DNA of 64,000 bases from Alterinioella nitratireducens (lineage in GTDB: Bacteria; Pseudomonadota; Alphaproteobacteria; Rhodobacterales; Rhodobacteraceae): NCBI RefSeq assembly GCF_013155465.1, contig NZ_JABJVX010000003.1, forward strand, positions 216,186-280,185. The letters are read 5' to 3'. Position 1 is the stretch's first letter. Each line of letters begins with the position of its first letter. The notes under the pieces are model-generated. The model was given only the letters and a program-made list of their open reading frames with translations, was not told where the DNA came from and did no database searches. The position numbers and the translations under genes are program-made. Of the stretch, positions 46,727 through 60,471 are shown in pieces.

Positions 46727-47784
46727 CAGGTTTCTCCTTCTGCAACGGGCAGCGATACGCGGAACACGGTCCGGCCGGGGCGGCTTTCCACGCCGATCCA
46801 GCCGTCATGATCGGCGATGATCTTCGAGACCAGCGCCAGGCCAAGCCCGGTGCCGTTCTCGCGCCCCGACACGAAGGGCTCGAAGATGTCGGCGGCGATC
46901 TCGGGGGACAGGCCGGGGCCGTCATCGGCGATCTCGACCTGCAACGGAACATGCGCGGGCCGACCATCCTTGCGGCTGACCTTGAGACCGGGCTCATAGA
47001 AGCTGCGCAACCGGATCGTGCCACCCTCTGCGCTGGCCTCTGCGGCGTTCTTGAGCAGGTTGAGGAAGACCTGCTGCAACTGGTCCGGGTCGGCATAGGT
47101 CAGCGGCAGCGACGGGTCATAAGCATCGGTGATCTGCATATGCGCGGCGAACCCCACCGCCGCCGAGCGTCGGGCGCGGTCCAGCACGTCATGCAGGTTG
47201 ACGGGCGCGCGGGCGGGGGGCGAGACGTTGCCGAACTCCTCGACCTGGTCCAGCAGGGCGACGACGCGGCGGGTCTCCTCGACGATCAGGTCGGCCAGGT
47301 CACGATCCTCGCCGCTCAGCCCCTCGGCGATCAGTTGCGCCGCGCCGGATATGCCTGCCAGCGGGTTCTTGATCTCATGGGCCAGCATCTCGGCCATGCC
47401 GATGGCCGATTTCGCCGCCGTCTTGGCCGAGCGCCCGCGCGTCAGCCGCCGCGACAGGGCGCGGGATTCGAACAGGATCAGCACGTCATCGGCATCGCCC
47501 ACCGGCGCGATCTGCACATCGCAGAGCTCCGCCGGTTTCGCCCCCGTCGCCACCGAGACCGCGTTGAGGTAGAGCGGCGCGCGCCCCTGGCGGACGCGGG
47601 CGATGGCGTCGTCCAGACCGGGCTCGACCGTGACCCGCTCGGCCAGGGCCGCACCGGACAGCCAGCGCGACGAGATGTTGAAGAAGGATTCGGCGGCCGG
47701 GTTGACCTCGCCGATCAGGCCGGTGGCGGTCACGATCATGCCGGGGATCGGCAGCGAGGCCCAGATGGCGGCGTGATCGCTCAT
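46726..47784 (-). CDS. ntrB: Nitrogen sensor histidine kinase NtrB
   Basis: 352 residues, soluble. N-terminal PAS-like region ([25 protein letters not shown]), H-box [20 protein letters not shown]-box region [10 protein letters not shown] and catalytic [12 protein letters not shown]. It phosphorylates or dephosphorylates NtrC under PII control. It lies downstream of dusB with ATGA overlap, forming the nifR3-ntrB-ntrC operon. Confidence 0.95.
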   Translation of the reverse strand: MSDHAAIWASLPIPGMIVTATGLIGEVNPAAESFFNISSRWLSGAALAERVTVEPGLDDAIARVRQGRAPLYLNAVSVATGAKPAELCDVQIAPVGDADDVLILFESRALSRRLTRGRSAKTAAKSAIGMAEMLAHEIKNPLAGISGAAQLIAEGLSGEDRDLADLIVEETRRVVALLDQVEEFGNVSPPARAPVNLHDVLDRARRSAAVGFAAHMQITDAYDPSLPLTYADPDQLQQVFLNLLKNAAEASAEGGTIRLRSFYEPGLKVSRKDGRPAHVPLQVEIADDGPGLSPEIAADIFEPFVSGRENGTGLGLALVSKIIADHDGWIGVESRPGRTVFRVSLPVAEGET

Positions 47785-48752
47785 GCCGCGGCCAGTTCGG
47801 GCAGGGCCTGCGTGACGCTGCGGATCACATGGGCCGGGTCGGTCGCGGTCAGCACCTCGCGGCGCAGGGCCGGGTCGGCGCCCTCCAGATACCAGCCCAG
47901 ATGCTTGCGCGCGACGCGCAGGCCAAGATCGAGGCCGTAGAAGGACAGCATCGCCTCGTAATGGTCCACGATCATCTGCGCCAGCGCGGCCCCGTGCGGG
48001 ATTTGCGGCGCGGGCGCGCCAAAGAGGTCATGCGCGATCTGCGCCAGCGCCCAGGGCCGACCTTGCGCGCCGCGCCCAACCATCACGCCATCGGCGCCCG
48101 AGCGGTCCATCGCTTCCCGCGCGCTGGCGCTGTCCGTGATGTCGCCATTGGCGATCACCGGGATGCGCACCGCCTGACCCACCGCACGGATCGCGTCCCA
48201 ATCGGCGGCCCCCTTGTAGAACTGGCACCGGGTGCGGCCATGGATCGTGATCATCTGCACGCCCGCATCCTCGGCCCGCCGCGCCAGATCGGCGGCGTTG
48301 AGGCAGCTTTCATCCCATCCAAGCCGTGTCTTCAGCGTGACCGGCACATTCACCGCGCCGACCACCGCCTCGATGAGGGATAGCGCGTGATCCAGGTCGC
48401 GCATCAGGGCCGAGCCCGACAGGCCGGTCGTCACCTTCTTGGCGGGGCAGCCCATGTTGATGTCGATGATCCGCGCGCCGCCCGCCTCGGCCATGCGGGC
48501 GGCCTCGGCCATCCAATGCGCCTCGCGGCCCGCCAGCTGCACCGCCGTGTTCGCCGCCCCGAACCCCAGCTCGGCGCGGGCGCGGACGGAGGGTTTGGCC
48601 TCCACCATCTCCTGGCTTGCGACCATCTCGGACACGACCAGCCCCGCCCCGAAACGCGTGACCAGGTTGCGGAACGGCAGATCTGTGATCCCGGCCAACG
48701 GGGCCAGGAGCACGGGCGGGCTGAGCCTCCGATCTGCCAGTGAAATCGCCAA
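47781..48752 (-). CDS. dusB: tRNA-dihydrouridine synthase (DusB/NifR3)
   Basis: 323 residues with the TTG start used here. It reduces uridines in tRNA D-loops with FMN. Motifs: PVLLAPLAGITDLPFRNL, catalytic Cys in DINMGCPAKKVTTGLSGSALM, TLKTRLGWDE, TIHGRTR and NGDI. No ATG lies where the protein should begin; the TTG at 48752 follows AGGATTAGG with workable spacing. A longer upstream frame would overlap the ispDF promoter. Confidence 0.9.
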   Translation of the reverse strand: MAISLADRRLSPPVLLAPLAGITDLPFRNLVTRFGAGLVVSEMVASQEMVEAKPSVRARAELGFGAANTAVQLAGREAHWMAEAARMAEAGGARIIDINMGCPAKKVTTGLSGSALMRDLDHALSLIEAVVGAVNVPVTLKTRLGWDESCLNAADLARRAEDAGVQMITIHGRTRCQFYKGAADWDAIRAVGQAVRIPVIANGDITDSASAREAMDRSGADGVMVGRGAQGRPWALAQIAHDLFGAPAPQIPHGAALAQMIVDHYEAMLSFYGLDLGLRVARKHLGWYLEGADPALRREVLTATDPAHVIRSVTQALPELAAA

Positions 48753-48922
48753 ATGCCTAATCCTTGTGCAGCCGCCGCCAGATTTACGCGCGTTCGGTCC
48801 AGAGTGCAAAGGTTCTGGGGCAGGTTTCGCGCGCGTTCCGGATATGCCCAAAAATGAGGCACCCTGCCGCGCCGCCTGCCCCCTGATTGTGCCTTGCGGC
48901 AATTCCTCCTATCACGGAGGGC

Positions 48923-50098
48923 ATGAGCGACACCGCCCCCGATCCCTCCCTGCCGCGCGCCGCTGCCCTGATCGTGGCCGCCGGACGCGGCACGCGCATG
49001 GGTGGCGAACTTCCAAAGCAATATCAGGTGCTTGGCGGTGAAGCGGTGCTGACCCGGACGATCCGCGCCTTTTCGGAACATCCCGCCATCGGGGCCGTCG
49101 TGATCGTGCGCCACGCCGATGATTCCGACCTCTGCCGGGCCGCCCTGCCCCGTACCGGGACGCCCCTGATCGAGGTGATCGGGGGGGCCACCCGCGGGGC
49201 CTCGGTCAAGGCGGGGCTGGCGGCGGTGCCGGAGGGGGTGGCCCATGTCCTCATCCATGACGGCGCGCGGCCCCTGGTCTCTGCCGCGACAATCTCGGAC
49301 GTGCTTGCGGCGTTGCGAACGAGCCCCGGTGCCGCACCGGGGCTGGAAGTCACCGATGCGCTTTGGCGCGGCGATGCCCATGTCACCGGCTTTGCTGCCC
49401 GTGACGGCCTCTTCCGGGCGCAAACGCCGCAGGGCTTCGACCTCGCCGCGATCCGCGCCGCGCATGAGGCCCATGACGGCCCCGCCGCCGATGACGTGGA
49501 GGTTGCCCGCGCCCACGGGCTGGACGTGGCCATCATCCGCGGCGATGAAGACAATCTGAAACTGACCCGCGCGGGGGATTTCGCCCGCGCCGAGGCGATT
49601 CTGAAGGCAAGGACAATGCTGGACATCCGCACCGGAAACGGCTTCGACGTGCATCGCTTCGGCCCCGGCACCCATGTCATGCTGGCGGGCATTCGCGTGC
49701 CGCATACGCGCGGATTGCAAGGCCATTCCGATGCCGATGTCGGGCTGCATACCGTCACCGACGCGATCTACGGCGCCCTGGCGAAGGGCGATATCGGCCA
49801 GCATTTCCCGCCCTCGGACCCGCAATGGAAGGGTGCCGCCAGCCACATTTTCCTGACCCATGCCGTCGATCTGGCGGCGGGCGACGGCTTCACCATCACC
49901 CATGCCGACCTGACGCTGATCTGCGAGACCCCCAAGATCGGCCCGCACGCGCCCGCAATGCGCAAGGAACTGGCCCGCCTTCTGCGCGTCGATACGTCCC
50001 GCGTCTCCGTCAAGGCCACGACCAGTGAACGCCTCGGCTTCACGGGCAGGGGCGAAGGCATCGCCGCATTGGCCACCGTCACATTGGTGAAATCATGA
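48923..50098 (+). CDS. ispDF: Bifunctional MEP-pathway enzyme IspD-IspF
   Basis: 391 residues. IspD half (about 1-230: [29 protein letters not shown]) makes CDP-methylerythritol; IspF half (about 232-391: [14 protein letters not shown], metal-binding DVH and [25 protein letters not shown]) makes the cyclic diphosphate. The fusion is usual in alphaproteobacteria. GGAGG upstream of the ATG fixes the start; an upstream in-frame extension is unsupported. Confidence 0.97.
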   Translation: MSDTAPDPSLPRAAALIVAAGRGTRMGGELPKQYQVLGGEAVLTRTIRAFSEHPAIGAVVIVRHADDSDLCRAALPRTGTPLIEVIGGATRGASVKAGLAAVPEGVAHVLIHDGARPLVSAATISDVLAALRTSPGAAPGLEVTDALWRGDAHVTGFAARDGLFRAQTPQGFDLAAIRAAHEAHDGPAADDVEVARAHGLDVAIIRGDEDNLKLTRAGDFARAEAILKARTMLDIRTGNGFDVHRFGPGTHVMLAGIRVPHTRGLQGHSDADVGLHTVTDAIYGALAKGDIGQHFPPSDPQWKGAASHIFLTHAVDLAAGDGFTITHADLTLICETPKIGPHAPAMRKELARLLRVDTSRVSVKATTSERLGFTGRGEGIAALATVTLVKS

Positions 50099-50583
50099 CC
50101 CGCCTCATCACGACCTTCTTCTATATCGGCCTTCTGCGCCCCGCCCCCGGCACCTGGGGCAGCCTGGCCGCGATTCCCGCCGCTTGGGGGCTGCATGCCA
50201 TCGCAGGGTTTCCCGCGCTTTTCCTCGGCACGGGGCTTGTCGCCGCCCTCGGCTGGTGGGCCACGACCGAGGAGATCCGCGACCGCGCCGACAAGGATCC
50301 CGGCGAGATCGTGATCGACGAGGTCTTGGGCATGTTCCTGGCGCTCTGGCCGGTCTCCTACGGCGCGATGATGGCGGGCGCGGGCCTCTTCACGCTCTGG
50401 CCCGGTGTCGTCACGGCCTTCCTTGCCTTCCGGTTCTTCGACATCGTGAAACCCGGCCCTGTCGGATGGGCCGACCGCCAGAAAGGCGCCATGGGCGTGA
50501 TGGCCGATGACGCGATCGCGGGCGCGCTGGCCTCGCTGGTCGTCGCCGTGCTGGCCGTGATCGCGCATGGGGTGATGCGATGA
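50095..50583 (+). CDS. pgpA: Phosphatidylglycerophosphatase A
   Basis: 162 residues, with four hydrophobic segments. PgpA dephosphorylates phosphatidylglycerol phosphate in the inner membrane. Motifs: [10 protein letters not shown] near the N-terminus, IVIDEVLGM near the middle, and [17 protein letters not shown] with [12 protein letters not shown] overlaps on both sides tie it to ispDF and cinA. Confidence 0.94.
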   Translation: MTRLITTFFYIGLLRPAPGTWGSLAAIPAAWGLHAIAGFPALFLGTGLVAALGWWATTEEIRDRADKDPGEIVIDEVLGMFLALWPVSYGAMMAGAGLFTLWPGVVTAFLAFRFFDIVKPGPVGWADRQKGAMGVMADDAIAGALASLVVAVLAVIAHGVMR

Positions 50584-51047
50584 GCGCCGAGGCGGTCCTG
50601 GAGGCGCTGATCGCGCGCGGGCTGATGCTGGCGACGGCGGAAAGCTGCACCGGCGGCATGATTTCCGCAGCGATCACCGATGTGGCGGGCAGTTCCGCCG
50701 CGTTCGACCGGGGTTATGTCACCTATACCAATGCCGCCAAGACCCAGATGTTGGGCGTCGCGCAGGCCACGCTGGCCGCCCATGGCGCGGTATCCGAGGA
50801 GGTCGCGCGCGAGATGGCGGCGGGCGCGCTGGAGCGCTCGGGTGCCGGGATCGCCATTGCCGTGACCGGCATCGCGGGCCCCGGCGGGTCCGAGCACAAG
50901 CCCGAGGGCCGCGTCTGTTTCGGCCTCGCCACCGGGGCGGGCACCCGAACCGAAACCGTCGAGTTCGGCGCGATCGGGCGCGCGCAGGTGCGCCGGGCAA
51001 GTGTCGATCACGCGCTGGCGCTGGTGCTGGCGGCCCTCTCCGACTGA
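50580..51047 (+). CDS. CinA-family nicotinamide-nucleotide amidase (PncC)
   Basis: 155 residues, only the C-terminal deamidase domain of CinA. AESCTGGMISAAIT has the catalytic Ser region; VTGIAGPGGSEHKPEGRVCFG is the conserved C-terminal part. It deamidates NMN to recycle NAD breakdown products. Its last 40 nt overlap the convergent oxyR. Confidence 0.9.
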   Translation: MSAEAVLEALIARGLMLATAESCTGGMISAAITDVAGSSAAFDRGYVTYTNAAKTQMLGVAQATLAAHGAVSEEVAREMAAGALERSGAGIAIAVTGIAGPGGSEHKPEGRVCFGLATGAGTRTETVEFGAIGRAQVRRASVDHALALVLAALSD

Positions 51048-51931
51048 CCCGCCGCGCGCTGCACGAGGCTTGCCACCTCTCGCAGCTCACCCTCCATCGG
51101 GGTCGTCTTGCGCCAGATCATGCCGATGGTCCGCGATGGGCGCGGTTCTGCGAAGCGCACGATATCGACCGGGGCGGCGCGGCCCTCGACCGCCACCGCC
51201 ATCTCCGGGATCAAGGTCAGCCCGAGCCCCGCGCCCACCAGTTGCACCAAGGTGGTCAGCGACGAGCCATCCAGCCCGTCCTTGGGCACCGGCGTCTTGA
51301 GATTGCAGAAGCTGATCGCCTGGTCGCGGAAGCAATGGCCTTCCTCCAGCAGCAAGAGCCGCATTTTCGCCAGCGCGGCACCATGCGGCACCGGTTGGCC
51401 GGCCTCGGTGCCGGGACGGACCAGCAGGAAATCCTCGTCGAAAAGCGGCAACTCGCGGAAGGCGGGTTCGGAGACGGGGAGCGCCACGATGGCCGCATCA
51501 ATCGCGCCCTCGCCCAGTTCCTGCAACAGCCTGGGCGTCAGCGTCTCGCGCATATGCAGGTCAAGACCGGGGCGTGCGGCAGTGAGCAGCGGCAGAAGCT
51601 GCGGCAGGAGATAGGGCGCAATCGTCGGAATCACCCCAAGGCGCAATCGGGTCAGCCCCTGCCCCGACCCCGTGCGCGCCTGGTCATGCAGATCCTCGGC
51701 AGCCGACAGGATCGCGCGCACACGCGGCAGCAGATCAGCCCCGAAGGCCGTCACCCGCACCGCGCGGGCCCCGCGTTCGACCAGCGCCGCGCCGAAGGTA
51801 TCCTCCAACTCGCGTATCTGCACCGACAGGGCGGGTTGCGAGATCGCGCAGGCCGCCGCCGCCTGCCCGAAATGGCCATGCCGGGCGAGCGCATCGAAAT
51901 AACGCAACTGTTTCAGTGTGAAGGTTTTCAT
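51008..51931 (-). CDS. oxyR: Hydrogen-peroxide sensor OxyR (LysR family)
   Basis: 307 residues. LysR-type helix-turn-helix (about 1-60, HFGQAAAACAISQPALSVQIREL). Redox cysteines Cys200 and Cys209 in EEGHCFRDQAISFC match the peroxide-oxidised pair of OxyR. It should activate the divergent katG upon oxidation; spacer 107 bp. Confidence 0.93.
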   Translation of the reverse strand: MKTFTLKQLRYFDALARHGHFGQAAAACAISQPALSVQIRELEDTFGAALVERGARAVRVTAFGADLLPRVRAILSAAEDLHDQARTGSGQGLTRLRLGVIPTIAPYLLPQLLPLLTAARPGLDLHMRETLTPRLLQELGEGAIDAAIVALPVSEPAFRELPLFDEDFLLVRPGTEAGQPVPHGAALAKMRLLLLEEGHCFRDQAISFCNLKTPVPKDGLDGSSLTTLVQLVGAGLGLTLIPEMAVAVEGRAAPVDIVRFAEPRPSRTIGMIWRKTTPMEGELREVASLVQRAAGQSERAASTSASA

Positions 51932-54237
<2,306 letters not shown>

Positions 54238-54243
54238 CGATTG

Positions 54244-54280
54244 GCGCGCCCGGGGGGACCCCCTCGGGCGCGCTTTTTTT
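54244..54280 (+). terminator. Rho-independent terminator of katG
   Basis: GC-rich stem GCGCGCCCG/GGGG with CCCC/CGGGCGCGC (one mismatch) closes a 3-nt loop and is followed by seven T. It lies 7 nt after the katG stop and is the clearest intrinsic terminator in the window. Confidence 0.9.
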
Positions 54281-54312
54281 CTTGGAGAGCCGCTGAACGT
54301 CGCCCGCTCTGC

Positions 54313-54810
54313 TCAATAGATGTAGCGGATCTGGTCGGACCAGTAGCGTTCCACCCGTTTCAGCGCGTGGTTGATCTGGTCGATCCCGTCCGGCCCCAAC
54401 ACCCCCTTGTCCTGCAAACCGCTGGCGTGGCGGCCGAAAAGGTCGGTCACCACGTCGCGCACATCGCGGCCCCGCTCGGTCAGCCGCACCCGGACGGACC
54501 GGCGGTCCATCTCGCAGCGCTGATGGTGCATATAGCCCATCTCGACCAGTTTCTTGAGGTTGTAGCTGACATTCGACCCCTGGTAATAGCCGCGCGATTT
54601 CAGCTCGCCCGCCGTCACCTCATTGTCGCCCACGTTGAACAGAAGCAGGGCTTGCACCGCGTTGATGTCCAGCACGCCGAGACGCTCGAATTCATCCTTG
54701 ATCACATCGAGGAGCAGGCGATGCAGCCGTTCCACAAGCGAAAGCGATTCAAGGTAGCCGGACATGAAACCATGCCGGGACGATTCCGCGATGGGGCTGT
54801 GCAAACTCAT
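54313..54810 (-). CDS. MarR-family transcriptional regulator
   Basis: 165 residues from ATG 54810, with GGAG 7 nt upstream. Winged helix-turn-helix (about 50-115: VTAGELKSRGYYQGSNVSYN then LVEMGYMHHQRCEMDRRSVRVRLTERG). The MDRRSVRV wing is typical. It may resemble LdtR-type alphaproteobacterial MarR proteins. It presumably responds to a small ligand or oxidant; its target is unknown. Confidence 0.85.
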   Translation of the reverse strand: MSLHSPIAESSRHGFMSGYLESLSLVERLHRLLLDVIKDEFERLGVLDINAVQALLLFNVGDNEVTAGELKSRGYYQGSNVSYNLKKLVEMGYMHHQRCEMDRRSVRVRLTERGRDVRDVVTDLFGRHASGLQDKGVLGPDGIDQINHALKRVERYWSDQIRYIY

Positions 54811-54897
54811 GATGGTCTCCGCGTAGTGGTTGACCCAGAGATTTGCCGATAAACCCAAAGAATGCGTTAAACGCGGCGATAATTTTCGCGCAGGCCC

Positions 54898-55158
54898 TCA
54901 GGCGCGCAGGTCGGCGGCCAGTTCGGCGGCGAAATCGCGCATGTAATCAGGGGCCTGGCGCTGACCCGAGACCCATTGGTAGAGGTCGTGATCATCCTCG
55001 GCCAGCACCTGTTCAAAGAGGTCCAGCCCCGCATCGTCGGCCCGGTCCAGGTGCCGCGCGGCCCATCCGCCCAGGATCAGGTCCATCTCCTTGATGCCGC
55101 GATGGCCGGCCCGCATCTTGAGCCGCTTGATCCGCGTCTCGCGCGTTTCCGCCGTCAT
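54898..55158 (-). CDS. sdhE: Succinate dehydrogenase assembly factor 2 (SdhE)
   Basis: 86 residues. RLKMRAGHRGIKEMDLILGGW has the RGxxEMD motif that helps FAD attach to the SdhA flavoprotein. Short, helical, no membrane segment. It overlaps the upstream regulator gene by ATGA. Confidence 0.88.
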   Translation of the reverse strand: MTAETRETRIKRLKMRAGHRGIKEMDLILGGWAARHLDRADDAGLDLFEQVLAEDDHDLYQWVSGQRQAPDYMRDFAAELAADLRA

Positions 55159-55568
55159 TCGGCATCCCCCGCAGCCGTGGGGCGCATGTGGCGCAGCCGC
55201 TTTTCCAGCTTGCCGAGCGTCTCGCCAAGGCGCTGGTGTTGCAGCCGCACCTGGCGCAGGTCCAGAAGCAGCGCGTCGAAATCCTGGGCCGCCTCGTTGT
55301 GATCGGGCTCCTCGGGGCCGACCCCCTCGCCGGTCAGCATCCAGCGGATCGAGACATTGAGCAGCCCGGCCAGCATCTGGAGCCGGTTGGCGCGCGGCTC
55401 GCGCATGTCGTGTTCCCAGGCCTCGATGGTGACCGGCTTCACGCCGATCCGTCGGGCCAGATCCTCCTGGGTCATCCCCATGGCCTGCCGCGCGCCTTCC
55501 AGCCGGTCGCCGAATGTCGCGGTCTCGTCGCTGAACCAGCCCTCGTTCCCAGTCTCGGCACTCGTCAT
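55155..55568 (-). CDS. XRE-family helix-turn-helix regulator
   Basis: 137 residues from ATG 55568 with GAGGGAGAG upstream. HTH at about 22-77 (FGDRLEGARQAMGMTQEDLA, then RRIGVKPVTIEAWEHDMREP). A helical C-terminal region with a heptad-like pattern (about 95-125) may dimerise. It precedes sdhE with ATGA overlap, an arrangement common in Rhodobacterales; its target is unknown. Confidence 0.8.
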   Translation of the reverse strand: MTSAETGNEGWFSDETATFGDRLEGARQAMGMTQEDLARRIGVKPVTIEAWEHDMREPRANRLQMLAGLLNVSIRWMLTGEGVGPEEPDHNEAAQDFDALLLDLRQVRLQHQRLGETLGKLEKRLRHMRPTAAGDAE

Positions 55569-55676
55569 CGTCTCTCCCTCATCGGCCCATCCGGGGGCCA
55601 TTTCCGCGGCCAACGGGCCGTTTCGCATCTTGAACGTGTTCCGCGCGGACCCTAAGCATGGGCCCGACGATAGTAA

Positions 55677-56930
<1,254 letters not shown>

Positions 56931-57017
56931 GCGGTTGCGCCGGGGTTTCCCCGTCGCGGGTGGGGTTGACGGGTTCAGGCCCCAAAGGGGGAGCCTTCAC
57001 CCGCCAATTGAGGCCAG

Positions 57018-57056
57018 CCTCAAACTCCGAGGTATTTTCAGCAAAATGAAAGGGAA
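57018..57056. other. Possible conserved intergenic element after aspC
   Basis: The stretch CCTCAAACTCCGAGGTATT followed by TTCAGCAAAATGAAAGGGA resembles a short motif (gaGTATTT...AAGATGAAG type) that I recall as frequent after genes in Rhodobacteraceae. I cannot check its copy number from one window. A 23-codon frame begins at its ATG (57045) but looks unlikely to be a gene. Confidence 0.35.
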
Positions 57057-57147
57057 GCAGGTCATCTTCTTCGACAAAATGCCTGATTTCTGCCGCCAGA
57101 GCGGGACGCGACGCTAACATGGTCGTGCTGCCGACTACGCCCCCCCC

Positions 57148-58644
57148 TCAGCGGGTCAGGACCGCCGAGAGCGGGGCCAGCGCCACCCCTTCCGAGCGCG
57201 ACCCGAGGGCCCAGGAGAAGAGCGCCGTGACGGTGTCCGAATAGGTGTGGCCGACCACGATCACCTGCCCCTCCTGCCCCGCGGCAAAGGCCGCGCGGTC
57301 CAGGTAGCGGGTGATCACGGTGGCGCGCTCGCGGTCCTCGTCGATCTGGCGGAAGAGCGTTGCCGCCGGAACGTCGATGCGGGACGCGGTCTGTTCGGCC
57401 ACGTTCAGGCCGCGCGGATAGGCGACCAGCCCATGCCCGGTTTCGGCCAGCATCCCGACCACGCCTTCGAGCACCACCCGGTTCGCCTGGATCGCGCTGG
57501 CGGGCGTGTCGAGCAGGGCGACCGCCTCGGGCAGTGCTGCAAGTCCGGCCTGCATCGCGGGCGCGACCTGCGCCGCTTCGGTCACATCCGTGAACCCGTC
57601 GGCCAGCATCACCACCTCGAACCCGGCCGCACGGTAGTCGGCGGCCGCCTCGGCGGCGTCGGGGCGGGTCGGGTCGATGGCGAAAGTGACGGGGAAATCG
57701 AACCGCGTCAGCGCGCTGCGGCCAAGCGGGAAGCTGGGATCGTCGATCAGGATCACCGCCATCAGGGGCCGGGTTTCCTCGGCATCGAACGGGGCCGCGA
57801 AGGCCTCGATGGCGGGCAGGTCCGCGGCAGGCTCGGCAGGCGTGTCGGGCACCAGGACGGGGTTGGCGACCGGGCTCGTGCCGCCCGTGGTCAGGCGCTG
57901 GAGGGGCGAGCCTTGCGGCGCGGGCGGCTCGGTGGAGGTTCCGGCTGGCGTCTCCTCCGGGGTCTGCGTCGGCGTCTCGACCGGGGCGGGCGGCGCGGCG
58001 GCGGCGGTCTCTGCCTCGGGGTCGGCCTCGATCGTCGGCAGGCCAAGCGGCGCGGGCTGGTCGCCCGTCGCCACCGGTTGCGGACCATCGCCGGGGGCGG
58101 GCGTCGGTCCGGCGCTCTCGGGCAGCGCGGTCTCGGACGGCGGTTGCAGCGTGGCGGTCGCAACGGGCTGTGGCGCGGGCGCGGTGTTGGGCACGGGCGG
58201 CGCGCTGGGGGCTGTCAGGTCGCTGAGGACGGAGGGCGCGGCGGCGGGCGCGGTGTCGATCCCCGGCAGGGTCGCCTCGCGTTCCTCTGGCGGGCGGTTG
58301 AAGTTGGAGCCTGCGGGCAGCGGGATTTCGGAGGCCGGACCGGAAGTGGCCGGGGCCGGATCGGTTTCGGGGGTCGGGCTCGGGCCGTCCTGCGCGGCGG
58401 GATCCGTGGCAGGTTCCGGCGCCGGCCCGGTTTGCGGCGCGGGCGCGGGATCGACCTCGGGGGCGGGGGCCTGCGGATCGACCAGTGGGCCCGTTTCGGG
58501 CGCGGCCTCGGGTTCCGGCTCTGCCATGCTGCCCGCGACCGGCTCGGGCCGCTCGGGCAAGGGCGACGAGAGCGACAGCAGCGCCACCGCCATCACCATC
58601 ACCAACGCCCCCCAGATCAGACCGGAAATAAGCCCTCTGCCCAT
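57148..58644 (-). CDS. Divergent polysaccharide deacetylase (YibQ/DUF610 family)
   Basis: 498 residues. N-terminal signal anchor (about 8-27), then a long low-complexity Pro/Ala/Glu/Thr region (about 32-270) that crosses or extends from the envelope, then the YibQ domain (about 285-498: MAVILIDDPSFPL, VTFAIDPTRPDAAEAA, YPRGLN, VIVVGHTYSDTVTALFSWA). The family is predicted to act on envelope glycans; activity has not been shown. Confidence 0.82.
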   Translation of the reverse strand: MGRGLISGLIWGALVMVMAVALLSLSSPLPERPEPVAGSMAEPEPEAAPETGPLVDPQAPAPEVDPAPAPQTGPAPEPATDPAAQDGPSPTPETDPAPATSGPASEIPLPAGSNFNRPPEEREATLPGIDTAPAAAPSVLSDLTAPSAPPVPNTAPAPQPVATATLQPPSETALPESAGPTPAPGDGPQPVATGDQPAPLGLPTIEADPEAETAAAAPPAPVETPTQTPEETPAGTSTEPPAPQGSPLQRLTTGGTSPVANPVLVPDTPAEPAADLPAIEAFAAPFDAEETRPLMAVILIDDPSFPLGRSALTRFDFPVTFAIDPTRPDAAEAAADYRAAGFEVVMLADGFTDVTEAAQVAPAMQAGLAALPEAVALLDTPASAIQANRVVLEGVVGMLAETGHGLVAYPRGLNVAEQTASRIDVPAATLFRQIDEDRERATVITRYLDRAAFAAGQEGQVIVVGHTYSDTVTALFSWALGSRSEGVALAPLSAVLTR

Positions 58645-58835
58645 GATCCTACCCTCTGCCTTACCTTCTCGATGCGCCCAAGTCCGGCGCAGATGCCAAA
58701 TCTCGTTTCTCGGGCCCCCTGCTGGCCCCTTGCCGTTCTGCCTCGCAAGTCTTGACCCTGCGGCGCGGCTCTGGGCATGTATAGCGCGGGGTGCGGCCCG
58801 GACGCACCCCTTTTTCGCGACAAGGACCGCCGCCC

Positions 58836-59432
58836 ATGCTGCTGCTGATAGATAATTACGACAGTTTCACCTACAATCTGGTCCATTATCTCGGCGAATT
58901 GGGCACGGTGCCGCATGTGGTGCGCAATGACGCGCTTACTGTGCAGGAGGCGATGGGGCTTGATCCAGAGGCAATCGTGCTGTCGCCGGGCCCCTGCGAC
59001 CCGTCACAGGCGGGGATCTGCCTTGCGCTGACGGCGGCGGCGGCGGAAACCCGCACATCGCTGCTTGGCGTTTGCCTGGGTCACCAGACCATCGGCCAGG
59101 CTTTCGGCGGCAAGGTCGTGCGCTGCCATGAGATCGTGCATGGCAAGATGGGCGCGATACATCACGACGGCAAGGGCGTCTTTGCCGGGCTGCCCTCGCC
59201 CTTGTCCGCCACCCGGTATCATTCGCTGGTGGTGGAGAGGGACAGCCTGCCCGATTGCCTGGAGGTCACCGCCTGGCTGGAGGATGGCACCATCATGGGG
59301 CTGCGCCACCGCGATCTGCCCATCGAAGGCGTGCAGTTCCACCCCGAGAGCATCCGCTCGGAACACGGCCATGCGATGCTGAAGAATTTCCTCGATGGCG
59401 TCACTGCTGCCCGGGTGGAGGAACCGGCATGA
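58836..59432 (+). CDS. trpG: Anthranilate synthase component II (glutaminase)
   Basis: 198 residues. Class I glutamine amidotransferase: nucleophile Cys in [17 protein letters not shown], His and Glu in VQFHPESI. It feeds ammonia to TrpE, not in this window. AAGGA upstream of the ATG; longer in-frame extension not supported. Overlaps trpD by ATGA. Confidence 0.95.
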   Translation: MLLLIDNYDSFTYNLVHYLGELGTVPHVVRNDALTVQEAMGLDPEAIVLSPGPCDPSQAGICLALTAAAAETRTSLLGVCLGHQTIGQAFGGKVVRCHEIVHGKMGAIHHDGKGVFAGLPSPLSATRYHSLVVERDSLPDCLEVTAWLEDGTIMGLRHRDLPIEGVQFHPESIRSEHGHAMLKNFLDGVTAARVEEPA

Positions 59433-60448
59433 GCGACCAGATGAAACCGCTGATCGCGATCGCGGCCGAGCGCAACCTGAACGGCCCCGAGGCCGAGGCC
59501 GCCTTTGACCTGCTGTTCAACGGCGAGGCCACCGATGCGCAGATCGGCGCGCTTCTGATGGCGATGCGGGTGCGCGGCGAAACGGTGGACGAGATCGCCG
59601 CCGCCGCCCGCGTGATGCGGTCGAAATGCGTGCCCGTGAAGGCGCCTGCGGAGGCGATGGATATTGTCGGCACCGGCGGCGACGGCAAGGGGACGCTGAA
59701 CATCTCGACCGCCACCGCCTTTGTCGTGGCGGGTGCGGGCGTGCCGGTGGCCAAGCATGGCAACCGCAACCTCAGTTCCAAATCGGGTGCGGCGGATGCG
59801 CTTGGTGCGCTCGGGATCAACGTGATGGTGGGGGCCGCGGTCGTGGAACAGGCGCTGAAAGAGGCGGGGATCGGCTTCATGATGGCGCCCATGCACCACC
59901 CCGCGATTGCCCATGTCATGCCGACGCGCCAGCAGCTTGCCACGCGCACGCTCTTCAACGTGCTCGGGCCGCTGACCAACCCGGCGGGCGTCAAGCGGCA
60001 GTTGACCGGCGCCTTCGCGCCCTGGCTGATCCGCCCGATGGCCGAAGTGCTGGCAGCCCTCGGGTCAGACGCGGCCTGGCTGGTGCATGGTGGCGACGGC
60101 ACGGATGAGATCTCCATCGCGGGGCCGTCCCATGTCGCGGCGCTAAAGGGTGGGGAAATCGAGGAATTCGAAATCGCGCCCGAAGAGGCCGGCCTGCCGC
60201 GCCATCCTTTCGAGGCCATCCTCGGCGGCACGCCCGAGGAGAATGGCGTCGCCTTCAGCGCGCTCTTGTCGGGCGAGGGCGGGGCCTATCGCGATGCCGT
60301 CTTGCTCAATTCCGCCGCCGCGCTGCTGATCGCGGGCAAGGTGGACAGCCTGCCGGACGGCGCGGAGTTAGCCGCGCAGAGCATCGACAGCGGCAGGGCC
60401 CTGACGGCCGTGGAGACCCTGGCGCGCATCACCTCCGCCGCGAAATAG
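59429..60448 (+). CDS. trpD: Anthranilate phosphoribosyltransferase
   Basis: 339 residues. [14 protein letters not shown] binds PRPP, and [21 protein letters not shown] with [16 protein letters not shown] line the active site. Second tryptophan-pathway step. The stop is followed by a hairpin array and then ung instead of trpC. Confidence 0.96.
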   Translation: MSDQMKPLIAIAAERNLNGPEAEAAFDLLFNGEATDAQIGALLMAMRVRGETVDEIAAAARVMRSKCVPVKAPAEAMDIVGTGGDGKGTLNISTATAFVVAGAGVPVAKHGNRNLSSKSGAADALGALGINVMVGAAVVEQALKEAGIGFMMAPMHHPAIAHVMPTRQQLATRTLFNVLGPLTNPAGVKRQLTGAFAPWLIRPMAEVLAALGSDAAWLVHGGDGTDEISIAGPSHVAALKGGEIEEFEIAPEEAGLPRHPFEAILGGTPEENGVAFSALLSGEGGAYRDAVLLNSAAALLIAGKVDSLPDGAELAAQSIDSGRALTAVETLARITSAAK

Positions 60449-60471
60449 CCGCACCGGATCGGCCCGGAGAT

